DNA of 64,000 bases, from positions 1 to 64,000 of the forward strand of contig NZ_RFSK01000032.1 in assembly GCF_009923995.1 (NCBI RefSeq), written 5' to 3'. Of this stretch, positions 18,292 through 26,863 are shown one piece after another; position 1 is the stretch's first letter; every line of letters starts with the position of its first letter. The position numbers were made by a program, and so were the translations under genes. Under the pieces are notes generated by a model that did no database searches, was not told the origin of the DNA, and saw only the letters and a program-made list of their open reading frames with translations. The DNA is from Janthinobacterium sp. GTDB lineage: Bacteria > Pseudomonadota > Gammaproteobacteria > Burkholderiales > Burkholderiaceae_D.

Positions 18292-18303
18292 ACCCGCGTG
18301 GAA

Positions 18304-18319
18304 GGGGCAGTCCTGCCCC
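18304..18319. terminator. Hairpin between convergent genes
   Basis: GGGGCAG and CTGCCCC are exact complements separated by two bases (a four-base loop in practice). It stands between the aldo/keto reductase stop and the convergent kptA stop, so it may serve both. Confidence 0.5.
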
Positions 18320-18322
18320 CCG

Positions 18323-18868
18323 TCAGGAAAAACCGATGAAGGCCTGCGGCACGGCATGAGTCAGCCACACGCCGTTGGCCGACACGTAAAACGCGTGGCC
18401 GTGCGCCTGCATGGCGGCCGCATCCACCGTCAGCACGACGGGCTTGCCATGGCGCGCTCCCACGGCCACGGCCGTTTCGCGGTTGCTGGACAAGTGCACG
18501 TGATTGCGCGATCCCGGCAGCAGGCCGGCAGCACGGATCGACTCGACGAAACGGCTGGCCGTGCCGTGGTACAGCATGGCGGGCGGCGCGGCGGGCGGCA
18601 AGCCGATGTCGACGGCGGCCAGCGAGTGGCCCTGGTTGGCGCGGATGCGCAAGCCGTCGGCACTGATGGCGTAGCGCGTCTTGCTGTCGCGCGCCACCAC
18701 GTCATCCAATTGTTCACGGGAAAGGCGGCGGCCATGCCGGGCCGCCTGGGCCAGCAGCTGGCCGATGTCGGCCCAGCCCTGGGCATCGAGTACGAGGCCG
18801 ATTTTTTCGGGGGCGTGGCGCAGTATGAGGGAAAGGAATTTGCTGGTATGTACTAAGTTATCTGTCAT
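18323..18868 (-). CDS. kptA: RNA 2'-phosphotransferase (KptA/Tpt1)
   Basis: A 181-residue member of the Tpt1/KptA family. In eukaryotes this enzyme removes the splice-junction 2'-phosphate from tRNA using NAD+, giving ADP-ribose 1'',2''-cyclic phosphate. The N-terminal winged-helix part ([19 protein letters not shown]) and the C-terminal ADP-ribosyltransferase fold are both visible. Conserved residues are Arg17/His18, the RANQGHS motif, the LYHGT motif and HVHLS. The bacterial role is unknown, because bacteria lack that type of tRNA splicing. The leader before the ATG is A/T-rich with no clear Shine-Dalgarno sequence. Confidence 0.92.
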   Translation of the reverse strand: MTDNLVHTSKFLSLILRHAPEKIGLVLDAQGWADIGQLLAQAARHGRRLSREQLDDVVARDSKTRYAISADGLRIRANQGHSLAAVDIGLPPAAPPAMLYHGTASRFVESIRAAGLLPGSRNHVHLSSNRETAVAVGARHGKPVVLTVDAAAMQAHGHAFYVSANGVWLTHAVPQAFIGFS

Positions 18869-18924
18869 TCAATCTTATTATTGTTGACGCCCACAGCGGG
18901 CGCCATGGCCGCAGTCTACGCCTT

Positions 18925-21003
18925 TTAAAACGCATATGACAAGGTCAGGCGCGCGGAACGGGGTTCGACGGGGTGAAAATGCCGGTCTTCCACTCCGTCC
19001 GCCGCCTCGCCGGGCAGGCGCGACGCATAGTAGTAATCGATGTCGCTGGCGCGCTTGTTGAACAGGTTGAAGACATCGAGCGTGATGCGCGTCTTGGGGT
19101 TGAGCTGGTAGGCCAGGCGCGCGTAGGCCAGCGTCGTCGAGGCGGAGCGCACGCTATTGTCCTCGATCAAGGGACGGGGGCCGAAGTAGCGCAATTGAAA
19201 GGCGCCCGACCAGGGCCCCTGGTCCGTCACGGTCACGCCAAATGACGCCACCTTGCCGATGGCGCCGGGGATATGGTTGCCGGCCGGGTCATCCTGCGTG
19301 TAGCGCGAGCGCGAAGCGGCCAGGTCCAGGTCGAACAGCAGCCACGGTGCGGCAATATAATGGTTGTTCCACTCGATGCCGTGGCGCCGGCTGGCGCGGC
19401 TCGGTTCCGTTTCGCCCGCGTCGCCCACGAACAGCAGTTCCGAGGCGATATCGAGGCGCCACAGAGCCAGCGAGCTTTGCAGGCCTGGCAGCCATTCCGT
19501 GCGCGCCCCCAGCTCCATACCCTTCGTCGGCACCAGGGGCGTGACGGGCGTGGCGGCTTCCCCGTCAGGCAGGCGCGTCTGCGTCGTGCCCCGCGCATCG
19601 TTGCTGTGAAAACCCTTGCCATAGTTGACAAAAAATTCCGTCCTGCTCCACGGACCAAGGATCAATGACAGCTTCGGCGAGACGACATGGTCGTTCGCCG
19701 TGCCGCTGTCGCCGTCGATACTACTGTCGACTTTGAAACGGTAGGCGTCGTAGCGCAAGCCCGCCACGGAACGCAGCCACGGCAGCCATTGCACGGTGTT
19801 TTCACCGTACAGGCCGAGACTGCTCTCGCGCACGCGGTCTTCGCGCACCGTGCTCTGCCGCACCCGCTCCACCGTGTTGTACAGGCCCACGGGCGCCAGG
19901 CGGTCGAAACGGGCCTGCACGCCCAGCTTGTTGCGCATGGAGAACCCCGCCAGCTCCGTGCTCCAGCTTTCGCTGGCATTCACGCCCGCCACCGTGCGCC
20001 GTTCGCTCTGCTGGAACTGGTCGCCTGCGGCCGGGTTGGCGAGGAAATACGTGAAGTCGCTGTTCAGTTCCAGCTGCGAGCGGATCAGGTAGGCATCCAG
20101 CTCGAACAGCCGGTTTTCCGTGCGCTTGCGCATGGCGTAGGACAGGCTGTAGCGCGACGTGTCGCCGCCGTCGCTGGGCGCCAGGCTGCCGAAGCGGCCG
20201 ATCTGGCCCGATTCCACGGCCCGCAGCGGCACCTGGTCCGTGGCATTCCAGCTATTGTGATAAGCCATGCCCGTCACGCTGAAACCGTCGTCCGGCGTGC
20301 CCTGGCTGTAGCGCAGCACGCCGCTGTATTTGCGCACGTGCTCGGGCACGTCCCAGGGACCGTTGTTGCGGTTCACTTCCAGGCCGTACAGCAAGGTGCC
20401 CGGCCCGGCGCCGACGGCGTCGGCCACGACGCCGCGCACATAGCCGTGCTGGCCGACGGAAACGCTGGCCTGGCCCGGCGCCAGCTTGTCGGCCAGGCGG
20501 ATGCGGGCGCTGCCTGCCGAGGCGAAATCGCCTTCGCCCGCGAAATACGGCCCCTTCTTGTAGTCGATGCGCTGCACCAGCTCGGGAATGAGGAAATTGA
20601 GGTCCGAATAGCCTTGCCCGTGCGCGTGCGTGCGCATGTTGACGGGCATGCCGTCCACATAGGTGGCGAAATCCGTGCCATGGTCGAGGTTGAAGCCGCG
20701 CAGGAAGTACTGGTTGGCCTTGCCGTCGCCGCTGTGCTGGGTGACGATCAGTCCCGGCACGAATTCCAGCAGCTCGCCCGTGCGCAGGGCGGGCCGGTTG
20801 ATGATCAGCTCGTTCGTGATGACGCCCTGGCTGGCCGCGTCCGACGTGCCGACGGCATTGTCGTAGTGCCCCGTCACGCGCACCGTGCGCGCTTCGTCGG
20901 CGCCGCTGGCCGCCTCGGCCGGGTCTGCCGCCACGGCCCTGGCCCCCATGGACAGCAGCGCCAGCGTACAAGCTGCCAGCTGTTTGCGTTTTATCAATGG
21001 CAT
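18925..21003 (-). CDS. TonB-dependent outer-membrane receptor
   Basis: About 692 residues: signal peptide (KQLAACTLALLSMGARAVAAD), plug domain (RTGELLEFVPGLIVTQHSGDGKANQYFLRGFNLDHGTDFATYVDGMPVN), a 22-strand-type barrel, and the closing SARLTLSYAF ending in Phe. The plug lacks a CarO- or siderophore-specific sign; the ligand is unknown. The ATG at 21003 has GGAG five bases upstream; the frame extends to 21189 over the divergent promoter and is not used. It shares a 130-base gap with the divergent membrane/receiver gene, though nothing shows they work together. Confidence 0.9.
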   Translation of the reverse strand: MPLIKRKQLAACTLALLSMGARAVAADPAEAASGADEARTVRVTGHYDNAVGTSDAASQGVITNELIINRPALRTGELLEFVPGLIVTQHSGDGKANQYFLRGFNLDHGTDFATYVDGMPVNMRTHAHGQGYSDLNFLIPELVQRIDYKKGPYFAGEGDFASAGSARIRLADKLAPGQASVSVGQHGYVRGVVADAVGAGPGTLLYGLEVNRNNGPWDVPEHVRKYSGVLRYSQGTPDDGFSVTGMAYHNSWNATDQVPLRAVESGQIGRFGSLAPSDGGDTSRYSLSYAMRKRTENRLFELDAYLIRSQLELNSDFTYFLANPAAGDQFQQSERRTVAGVNASESWSTELAGFSMRNKLGVQARFDRLAPVGLYNTVERVRQSTVREDRVRESSLGLYGENTVQWLPWLRSVAGLRYDAYRFKVDSSIDGDSGTANDHVVSPKLSLILGPWSRTEFFVNYGKGFHSNDARGTTQTRLPDGEAATPVTPLVPTKGMELGARTEWLPGLQSSLALWRLDIASELLFVGDAGETEPSRASRRHGIEWNNHYIAAPWLLFDLDLAASRSRYTQDDPAGNHIPGAIGKVASFGVTVTDQGPWSGAFQLRYFGPRPLIEDNSVRSASTTLAYARLAYQLNPKTRITLDVFNLFNKRASDIDYYYASRLPGEAADGVEDRHFHPVEPRSARLTLSYAF

Positions 21004-21133
21004 CGCGTCTCCAGTTTTTATGATGTCAGTACGGGCCGCCAGCCTCGTTGCAACATGCACATGCTTATACGTCGCCAGCGTCATTTCGGATTCACTGCCG
21101 TGTCCATGGGCACGGCTTTCCAGGGAGTGCCCC

Positions 21134-22366
21134 GTGGACCAGACCGAGAGCACCAGCAAGCCGGCCAAAAGCCTTGCCGCCGCCCGCAAGCGCGACGTGC
21201 TGCCCTATATCCTGCTGTTCATCCTGCTGGCCGGCATGCTGGCCGTGCTGGCCGGGGCCGTGCTGCCGCCCTACTACCACGCCGTGCCGGCGCTGCTGTG
21301 GAGCCTGGGTTTTTGCGTCAGCGGCATGCTGCTGGGATTTTTGTTCGGCATCCCCCGCACCGTGCCCTCGGGCACCGTCAACGTGGCCCCGCCCGACGAA
21401 CGGGCCGCCGGCAAGGGCCGCCCCACGGACGAGCCACCGGCCGCCGGCGCCGATGCGGCGGCGGGAAACCCCGCCAATACCCTGTTCCTGGGCACGCCCA
21501 CGCCCATGGAAATCAATTCCAACCTGGTGGAAGTCTCGGACTGGCTCACGAAGATCATCGTCGGCGTAGGCTTGATCGAGCTGAAAAGCCTGCCTGGCAG
21601 CGCGCGCAGCATGGCGGCCTTCATCGCGCCCAGCCTGGCCATCGATACGGCCACGGCCATGGCGGTGGTGGGCGGCATCATGCTGTTCTTTTCCGTGCAC
21701 GGCTTCCTGATCGGCTACCTGCTCACGCGCATTTACCTGTCCATCATGATCAAGCGGGCAGACAGCCTCGTCAAGAATGAATCCGTGCGCCTGGAAAGCG
21801 GCAAGGAAATCGAAGTCACGGAACTGAGCCGCCTGCAGCAAAAGTCGCTCGACGACATGCAGGAAGCCGTCACGCAGCTGCTGCTGGCCCACCCGCCCGA
21901 TGGCGGCGCCGCCGTCACGGCCCTGGCCGGCATGCCGACGGCGCAAAAGCCCGCCAGCCTCGTGCTGTGGCTGGACGACCATCCGCGCAACAATACCTTG
22001 CTGGTGGAACAGCTGGAACGGGAAAACATCAAGGTGGACCAGGCCGTGTCCATGCGGCAGGCACTGGCCATGCTGCAGCAGAAGCGCTATGCGCTGCTGA
22101 TCACGGACATGGCGCGGGCCGAAAACGGCCGGCGCATCAAGGATGCGGGCGTGCGCACCGTGCGCGAAGTGCGGCAAGCCCGGCCCGAGCTGCCCATCGT
22201 CGTATATTGCAGCAAGGATACGGTGGCCAGCTACGGCACGGAAGCGGAAGCGGCGGGCGCCCGTTTCATCACCACCTCGGGCACCAGCCTGCTGGCCAGC
22301 GTCAACAAGCTATTGCACGAGGGGCGCGGCGATGGCGATCAGTCGCCGGGAACATCGGCGCAATAG
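21134..22366 (+). CDS. Membrane protein with C-terminal receiver-like domain
   Basis: About 410 residues from a GTG start with AGGGAG six bases upstream. Two N-terminal helices (about 24-45 and 51-73, ending LLGFLFGIPRTV) lead to a Pro/Ala linker. Next comes a module containing INSNLVEVSDWLTKIIVGVGLIEL (127-150) and a further membrane helix (173-200). Residues 275-395 form a receiver-like domain: acidic pair Asp281/Asp282 (VLWLDDHP), candidate phospho-acceptor Asp325 (LLITDMAR), and CSK (359-361). The usual C-terminal Lys is replaced by Thr (FITTSG). I recognise the FGIPR/ISDWLTKI module from other bacterial membrane proteins with variable C-termini. Signalling role is inferred. Confidence 0.7.
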   Translation: MDQTESTSKPAKSLAAARKRDVLPYILLFILLAGMLAVLAGAVLPPYYHAVPALLWSLGFCVSGMLLGFLFGIPRTVPSGTVNVAPPDERAAGKGRPTDEPPAAGADAAAGNPANTLFLGTPTPMEINSNLVEVSDWLTKIIVGVGLIELKSLPGSARSMAAFIAPSLAIDTATAMAVVGGIMLFFSVHGFLIGYLLTRIYLSIMIKRADSLVKNESVRLESGKEIEVTELSRLQQKSLDDMQEAVTQLLLAHPPDGGAAVTALAGMPTAQKPASLVLWLDDHPRNNTLLVEQLERENIKVDQAVSMRQALAMLQQKRYALLITDMARAENGRRIKDAGVRTVREVRQARPELPIVVYCSKDTVASYGTEAEAAGARFITTSGTSLLASVNKLLHEGRGDGDQSPGTSAQ

Positions 22367-22713
22367 GCGTAGCTGCCCACGTAATGCAGCGAACTGCGCT
22401 GCGGATGCGCCAGCCGGTTGGGCGCAAACACGCACACGCCCGTGTCGACCAGCATGCCGTGCGCGTCCGCGCAGGCCTGCGCCAGCCAGCTGCCGGCATA
22501 CGACACGCCGTCGAGCAGCTGCGCCAGCGGCGCGGGCGAGGCCTGCAACGCGCTCTCGATGCAGGCCGGTTCGTAGTCCGTGAGACCCGTCTCCAGCATG
22601 AATGGCGACGGCACGGCGTCGCCGTCTTCCGTGTACGCGGGAGACACATAAGCCTGCAGCGCTTCCCAGGAGGCGAAGCGGCCGCTGCAGGCAAACACGT
22701 GGACCGTGGGCAA
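22339..22713 (-). CDS. Immunity protein 22-like small protein
   Basis: A 124-residue acidic soluble protein that resembles the Imm22 family: HVFACSGRFASWEALQAYVSPAYTEDGD, then FMLETGLTDYEPACIESAL and a closing HYVGSYAYC. Imm22 proteins are thought to neutralise polymorphic toxins. No toxin is next to it. It starts with TTG only two bases after the caspase-fusion stop (GGAG inside that gene), so both belong to one transcript. Its 3' end overlaps the convergent receiver-like gene by 28 bases. The family call is from pattern memory. Confidence 0.6.
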   Translation of the reverse strand: MPTVHVFACSGRFASWEALQAYVSPAYTEDGDAVPSPFMLETGLTDYEPACIESALQASPAPLAQLLDGVSYAGSWLAQACADAHGMLVDTGVCVFAPNRLAHPQRSSLHYVGSYAYCADVPGD

Positions 22714-22715
22714 AA

Positions 22716-25409
22716 TTAAAGCTTCTCCATCTTTTGCCGCACGGCGGGCGCCATCGAGGCCGTCGGCGCCAGTTCCAGGTAAGTCTTGTACGCGGCCTTG
22801 GCCTTGGCGCCATCGCCGGCCTTGGCATACGCGTCGCCCAGGTTCAGGTAGGCGATGGCGCGCGACGGGTCCATCCTGACCGTGTTTTCAAACCAGCGGG
22901 CCGCTTCGCGGTATTTTTCCTGCTTGTAGAAGACAAAGCCCAGGTTGTTCGCGGCCAGCGCGAAGTCGGGGCGCAGTTTCAGCGCTTCCGTGAATTGCGC
23001 TTCCGCCTGCGCATACTGTTTCTCCTTGTACAGCTGCAAGCCGCGGTCGTTGGCCCGCTGCGCCAGCTGGCGCGCGGAAGTGGGCACGGCGCCCGGCGTG
23101 ACGATCTTCTGCTCGCCGCCCTGCAAATCCTTCACCGTGACGCTGGCCGCTTGCGGCTTGGCATCGAGCTTGCTGTTCAGGGCGATGGCTTCCGTGGACA
23201 GTTGCGCCGTGTTCGGGCTGAGGAATTCCGTCTCTCCCGGCAACTCGAAGACGAAATCCCCCCCTTCCGAACCGGGCAGGCTGCCGAACGCGGGCGTCTG
23301 GTTCGAGACGCTGGAGACGGCCGGCGCCACGTAGGCGGCCAGTTCCGTGGCCGTGATCAGGCCGTCGCCGTTCAGGTCGCCCTTGCCCGCCAGGCCTTGC
23401 AGCAGGGTCCACGTGAACACGGAGTGGCCGTTCGGTCCGCCGTCGGCGACGAGCTGGTCGCCGCCGCCGGCCGTCAGCATTTGCCGGCCGATGCGCTTGG
23501 CGTTGTCGCGCAGGAAGGAACTGGAACCGGCGCCCCGTGTCAGGCCCAGGCCGCTGTAGCAGGCGTCCATGACGAAGAAGGCATGCTTGGCCGTCAGGCT
23601 TTCCGCGATATTCTGGATTTCCGTCATCGGGATCGCATCCGTGGCGAACTGCGCCGGGTCGGAGTCGGCGGGTACGATATAGCCCAGGTCACGCCCCGAG
23701 CTGAGCTTGCGCGTGGCGCCATGGCCGGCAAAGAAGACGAAGATGCGGTCATTCTTTTGCACGCCGCCATGGGCCAGCTTGTCGTGGAAGGCGGCCAGGA
23801 TGTTGTTGCGCGTCGCTTCGCCATTTTTCAGGGTCACGACGCGCTCGGGCGCGAAGGCGAATTTCTCGATCAGGGTTTCACGGATGCTTTGCGCGTCGCG
23901 CACCGCATATTGCAGCTTCGGCCACTTGGCATAGTCGTCGATGCCGATCACGACGGCCCAGGAATTGGCGTAGCCCGTGGTGACGGGCACTTTTTCCGGC
24001 GCGGGCGCCGTGCTTTTCGCCACCTGGAAGCTGGTGCCATCCCAGCCCGCAAATTGATAGCCTTCGGCAACCAGCTTGTCCAGCACGGCCGGCAAGGCTT
24101 TCACCGTGCGTTCATGGATGTCGTGGAACAGGATGATGCCGCGCCCCGCCTTGTCGACGGAAGCCAGCACGCGGCTGGTGATGGAACTGGGCACGGGGTC
24201 GGCCCAGTCCAGCGAATCGATGTTCCACATCACGGATTTCAGGTGCGCGTCGGCCAGCGCGGCCATGCCTTCGCTGTTGCGCGCGCCATACGGAAAGCGG
24301 AACAGCGCGGCCCGCTCGGGGCTGATGGCTTTCAGCAAGGTGTCCGTGCCGAGGATTTCGCCCTTCAGCTTGTCGCCCGTCTGCTTCGACAATTGCGCAT
24401 GGCTGAAGCTGTGGTTGCCCACGGCATAGCCTTCTTTCATCAGCTTGCGGCTCACTTCCGCGCCTGCGCCCAGCTTGGCGTGGCCTGCCGCGTCCAAGCT
24501 GCCCAGGTTGCGGCCCACGTTGAAGAACACGGCCGGTACGCCATACTGTTTCAAAATGGCGCTGATTTCTTCCGTGTAGCGGCGGTGCGGACCGTCGTCG
24601 AAGGTCAGCACGATGGTTTTTTTCGGCAAGCCCAGGCCGAAGATTTCCGCCTCGTCCTTCTTGGGCGCGGGCTTGGCGTCGGGCACGGAGCCGGCCGGCG
24701 GAGTCGCATAGGGCACGACGATGCCGTTTTCCTTCAGGATCTGTTCGCGGCTGTAGAGCTTTTTCAGCTGCGCCACGTAATCGTCCCACCGTTCACGCTT
24801 GAGCTCGATGGCGCGCTGGCCCAGGTTGCCGAAGATTTGCCGGATTTCCTTCTCGTAATTGCGCTCGATCTCGCCCAGCGCGTCCAGGTCTTCGGAAATG
24901 CGCTTGTGCAGCTTGATCGCCGGCAAGGACGTATCCCTGGCCACGTCGGCCAGCATGCTTTGCAGCAACTCGCGGAAGGCCAGCCGGTCCGCGTCATACA
25001 GACCGGGATCGGATTCGATATACGTCAGCAGGCTGTCGAGCGCCTCGAAGCGGCCCGGATTGGTGGGCGCCGTCAGCTGGTCCAGCGCCGCGTCCAGCCT
25101 GGCGATGCGTTCCTGGTTTTCATGGAACAGGGCCTGCCCCACCTTGCGGGCCTCGTCGCGCGCCCCTTCGGGCAAGTTTTGCTCGTCCGCCAGCAGCACG
25201 ATGATCTTGCGGAAATTGGCCAGCAAGTCGCGGAACTGGCTGGCCACGGCGGCCGTGCCGGCGGCCGCCTGCGGCGCGGCGGCCGGGCTGCCCGGGGCTG
25301 GCGCGCCCGGCGTGGCCGTGGTGGCGGGACGGGTAAACGTGTAAATGCCGGCCCCGGCGGCGAGCGCCACGACGACGGTGGCGGCGATCTTGATCGGCTT
25401 GGAAGTCAC
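22716..25409 (-). CDS. NodB deacetylase-caspase-EF-hand-TPR fusion protein
   Basis: An 897-residue multidomain protein. One N-terminal membrane anchor or signal (7-25) and a Pro/Ala linker precede a helical region (55-225). A NodB polysaccharide deacetylase follows (about 263-460) with TFDDGPH (catalytic Asp271, metal Asp272), HSFSH (His333, His337), RFPYG (371-375) and LFHD (427-430). Then a peptidase C14 caspase (about 480-660) with His563 in FFAGHG and Cys617 in DACYSG. An EF-hand loop lies at 678-689 (DLNGDGLITATE) and TPRs at about 780-890. All catalytic residues are kept. Probably periplasmic and envelope-anchored. The combination is very unusual. Confidence 0.9.
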   Translation of the reverse strand: MTSKPIKIAATVVVALAAGAGIYTFTRPATTATPGAPAPGSPAAAPQAAAGTAAVASQFRDLLANFRKIIVLLADEQNLPEGARDEARKVGQALFHENQERIARLDAALDQLTAPTNPGRFEALDSLLTYIESDPGLYDADRLAFRELLQSMLADVARDTSLPAIKLHKRISEDLDALGEIERNYEKEIRQIFGNLGQRAIELKRERWDDYVAQLKKLYSREQILKENGIVVPYATPPAGSVPDAKPAPKKDEAEIFGLGLPKKTIVLTFDDGPHRRYTEEISAILKQYGVPAVFFNVGRNLGSLDAAGHAKLGAGAEVSRKLMKEGYAVGNHSFSHAQLSKQTGDKLKGEILGTDTLLKAISPERAALFRFPYGARNSEGMAALADAHLKSVMWNIDSLDWADPVPSSITSRVLASVDKAGRGIILFHDIHERTVKALPAVLDKLVAEGYQFAGWDGTSFQVAKSTAPAPEKVPVTTGYANSWAVVIGIDDYAKWPKLQYAVRDAQSIRETLIEKFAFAPERVVTLKNGEATRNNILAAFHDKLAHGGVQKNDRIFVFFAGHGATRKLSSGRDLGYIVPADSDPAQFATDAIPMTEIQNIAESLTAKHAFFVMDACYSGLGLTRGAGSSSFLRDNAKRIGRQMLTAGGGDQLVADGGPNGHSVFTWTLLQGLAGKGDLNGDGLITATELAAYVAPAVSSVSNQTPAFGSLPGSEGGDFVFELPGETEFLSPNTAQLSTEAIALNSKLDAKPQAASVTVKDLQGGEQKIVTPGAVPTSARQLAQRANDRGLQLYKEKQYAQAEAQFTEALKLRPDFALAANNLGFVFYKQEKYREAARWFENTVRMDPSRAIAYLNLGDAYAKAGDGAKAKAAYKTYLELAPTASMAPAVRQKMEKL

Positions 25410-25566
25410 AGGCTTGTCATTCCCTTCACATATTATGCATAAAATTCAGATGGCGCACAGGCGCACGAGGCATAATTGTAGAGCACGCTTGGCAACATGC
25501 TCATACGCACAAATGAATTTAGGCAATAATACTGCCGTCAACCTCACAGTGAAAACGGGAAAGAAG

Positions 25567-25689
25567 ATGCACAAGAAACTCTGCGCCGCCGCGCTGATGC
25601 TGGGAATGGCACTGTTGCTGCTGCAACTGCGCGCACACGCGGGCGATGGGGTGGTGAACTTTGCGGGACGCGTGTGCCTGCCGCACTGA
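25567..25689 (+). CDS. Short secreted peptide, possibly a fimbrial-like remnant
   Basis: A 40-residue frame: a strong signal peptide (KLCAAALMLGMALLLLQLRAHA) followed by only 16 residues, GDGVVNFAGRVCLPH. The mature start resembles the beginning of chaperone-usher or Csu-type pilins. GGGAAAGAAG precedes the ATG. It may be a truncated pilin gene or a genuine micro-secreted peptide; I cannot decide from sequence. Confidence 0.35.
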   Translation: MHKKLCAAALMLGMALLLLQLRAHAGDGVVNFAGRVCLPH

Positions 25690-25723
25690 ACGTGCCGCGT
25701 CCCGCTGCCGCCGGCGAGCCGTG

Positions 25724-25753
25724 GGACAGGCGCCGCCCTCCACGCGCCTGTCC
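25724..25753. terminator. 10-bp inverted repeat between convergent ends
   Basis: GGACAGGCGC and GCGCCTGTCC are exact complements around a ten-base loop, six bases before the stop of the minus-strand sulfonate-binding gene. Likely ends the long organosulfur operon. Confidence 0.55.
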
Positions 25754-25759
25754 GCCGGG

Positions 25760-26815
25760 CTACACCTTGGCCGGCTCCCAGTAATTAAGCAGGCCCAGCT
25801 TTTTCAGGCCGGCCGCCACGAAACGCGGTTCCAGCAGCTCTTCCGCCGTCAGGGGCTGGCGGATCAGCTTTTGTTCCTGCGCAAATGCCAGCACCCTGCG
25901 GTAATGGCGGTACACGGCATCGTCATACAGGGGCGACCAGCGTTCCTTCCACTGCAAACCCGGATCGTCGTAGCTGCGCCGCACCACGCTGTCGGGCGTG
26001 CCGTTGCGCGTGCCATCCCTGATGACGGCTTCGCGGTTGCCGTCGAGCGCCGCCCAGTGCTGGGCCCGCAGCCAGGCCGTGGCCACCAGTTCCGCGATGG
26101 CGGGATGGGCTTGCGTAAAGTCGCGCCGCGCCCACAGTTCCGCCCGCATCTTGCGTTCCGGCAAGCCCTTGCTGGACCAGATGATGCGGCCGATGCCCTT
26201 GTCTTCCAGCGGATAGCCATTGATCATGAACAAGGCATCGACGGCGCCCGTGGCCAGCGCGGCCGTGCCCGGTTTCAAATCCATATTAATCAGGCGGAAA
26301 TCCGTGGGCGACATGCGCTGGTCGGCGATCAGCTGGCGCAAGCCCAGTTCCCACGGCCGGCCCCGGTGCACGCTGATGCGCTTGCCCTTCAGCTCGGCCA
26401 ATGAGGTGGAGCGCGAGCTGGTGGGCACGAGCAGGAACTGGTCCGTGCCCCGCCCCGCCGGCACGATCACCTGCGTGCGCACGCCGCCCGCGTTGAGTAT
26501 GACGGACGGCAAGTCGCCATACGCGGCCATGTCGATGCGCCCGCTGGCAAACGCTTCGTTCATGGTCGCGCCCGTGTCGCCCGTGACGGGCAGCCATTCC
26601 AGCCGCACGCCCCGCTGCTGCAGTTCGCGCGCCAGCCAGCCTTCCTGCTGCACCCGGTAAGCGATGCCGCCCAGCTCCGCCCTGCCATTTTCCGCAAATC
26701 CCGTCGAAGCGATGCGCAGGGCCGCCGGCGGCGCCCCCGCTCCTTTCGCCGCCGACACCGCCTGTCCCGCCAGGGGCAGCAAGGCCAGCCCGCCCATCAC
26801 CGTGCGTCGCCGCAT
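25760..26815 (-). CDS. ABC transporter substrate-binding protein, SsuA-like
   Basis: A 351-residue periplasmic binding protein with an Arg-rich signal (MRRRTVMGGLALLPLAGQAVSA). Type II binding fold of the aliphatic-sulfonate/nitrate/taurine group: EWLPVTGDTGATMNEAFASGRIDMAAYGDLPSVI, then KGKRISVHRGRPWELGLRQLIA and GRIIWSSKGLPERKMRAELWARRDF. It shares these blocks with the other binding protein of this operon (31716-32789), so the two are paralogues. The ATG at 26815 has GGAG eight bases upstream. Last gene of the operon, 48 bases after the DszB-like gene. Predicted ligand: an organosulfonate. Confidence 0.86.
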   Translation of the reverse strand: MRRRTVMGGLALLPLAGQAVSAAKGAGAPPAALRIASTGFAENGRAELGGIAYRVQQEGWLARELQQRGVRLEWLPVTGDTGATMNEAFASGRIDMAAYGDLPSVILNAGGVRTQVIVPAGRGTDQFLLVPTSSRSTSLAELKGKRISVHRGRPWELGLRQLIADQRMSPTDFRLINMDLKPGTAALATGAVDALFMINGYPLEDKGIGRIIWSSKGLPERKMRAELWARRDFTQAHPAIAELVATAWLRAQHWAALDGNREAVIRDGTRNGTPDSVVRRSYDDPGLQWKERWSPLYDDAVYRHYRRVLAFAQEQKLIRQPLTAEELLEPRFVAAGLKKLGLLNYWEPAKV

Positions 26816-26863
26816 CGCATTCTCCTCTTCATCGAGCATGACCACCGTTGACGTGCTTCCCGC

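Noticed and set aside
22602-25442. 946-residue plus-strand reading frame
   Set aside because: It is the antisense of the NodB-caspase-TPR gene. High GC keeps the opposite strand open; its translation is low-complexity Arg/Gln/Gly and matches no family.
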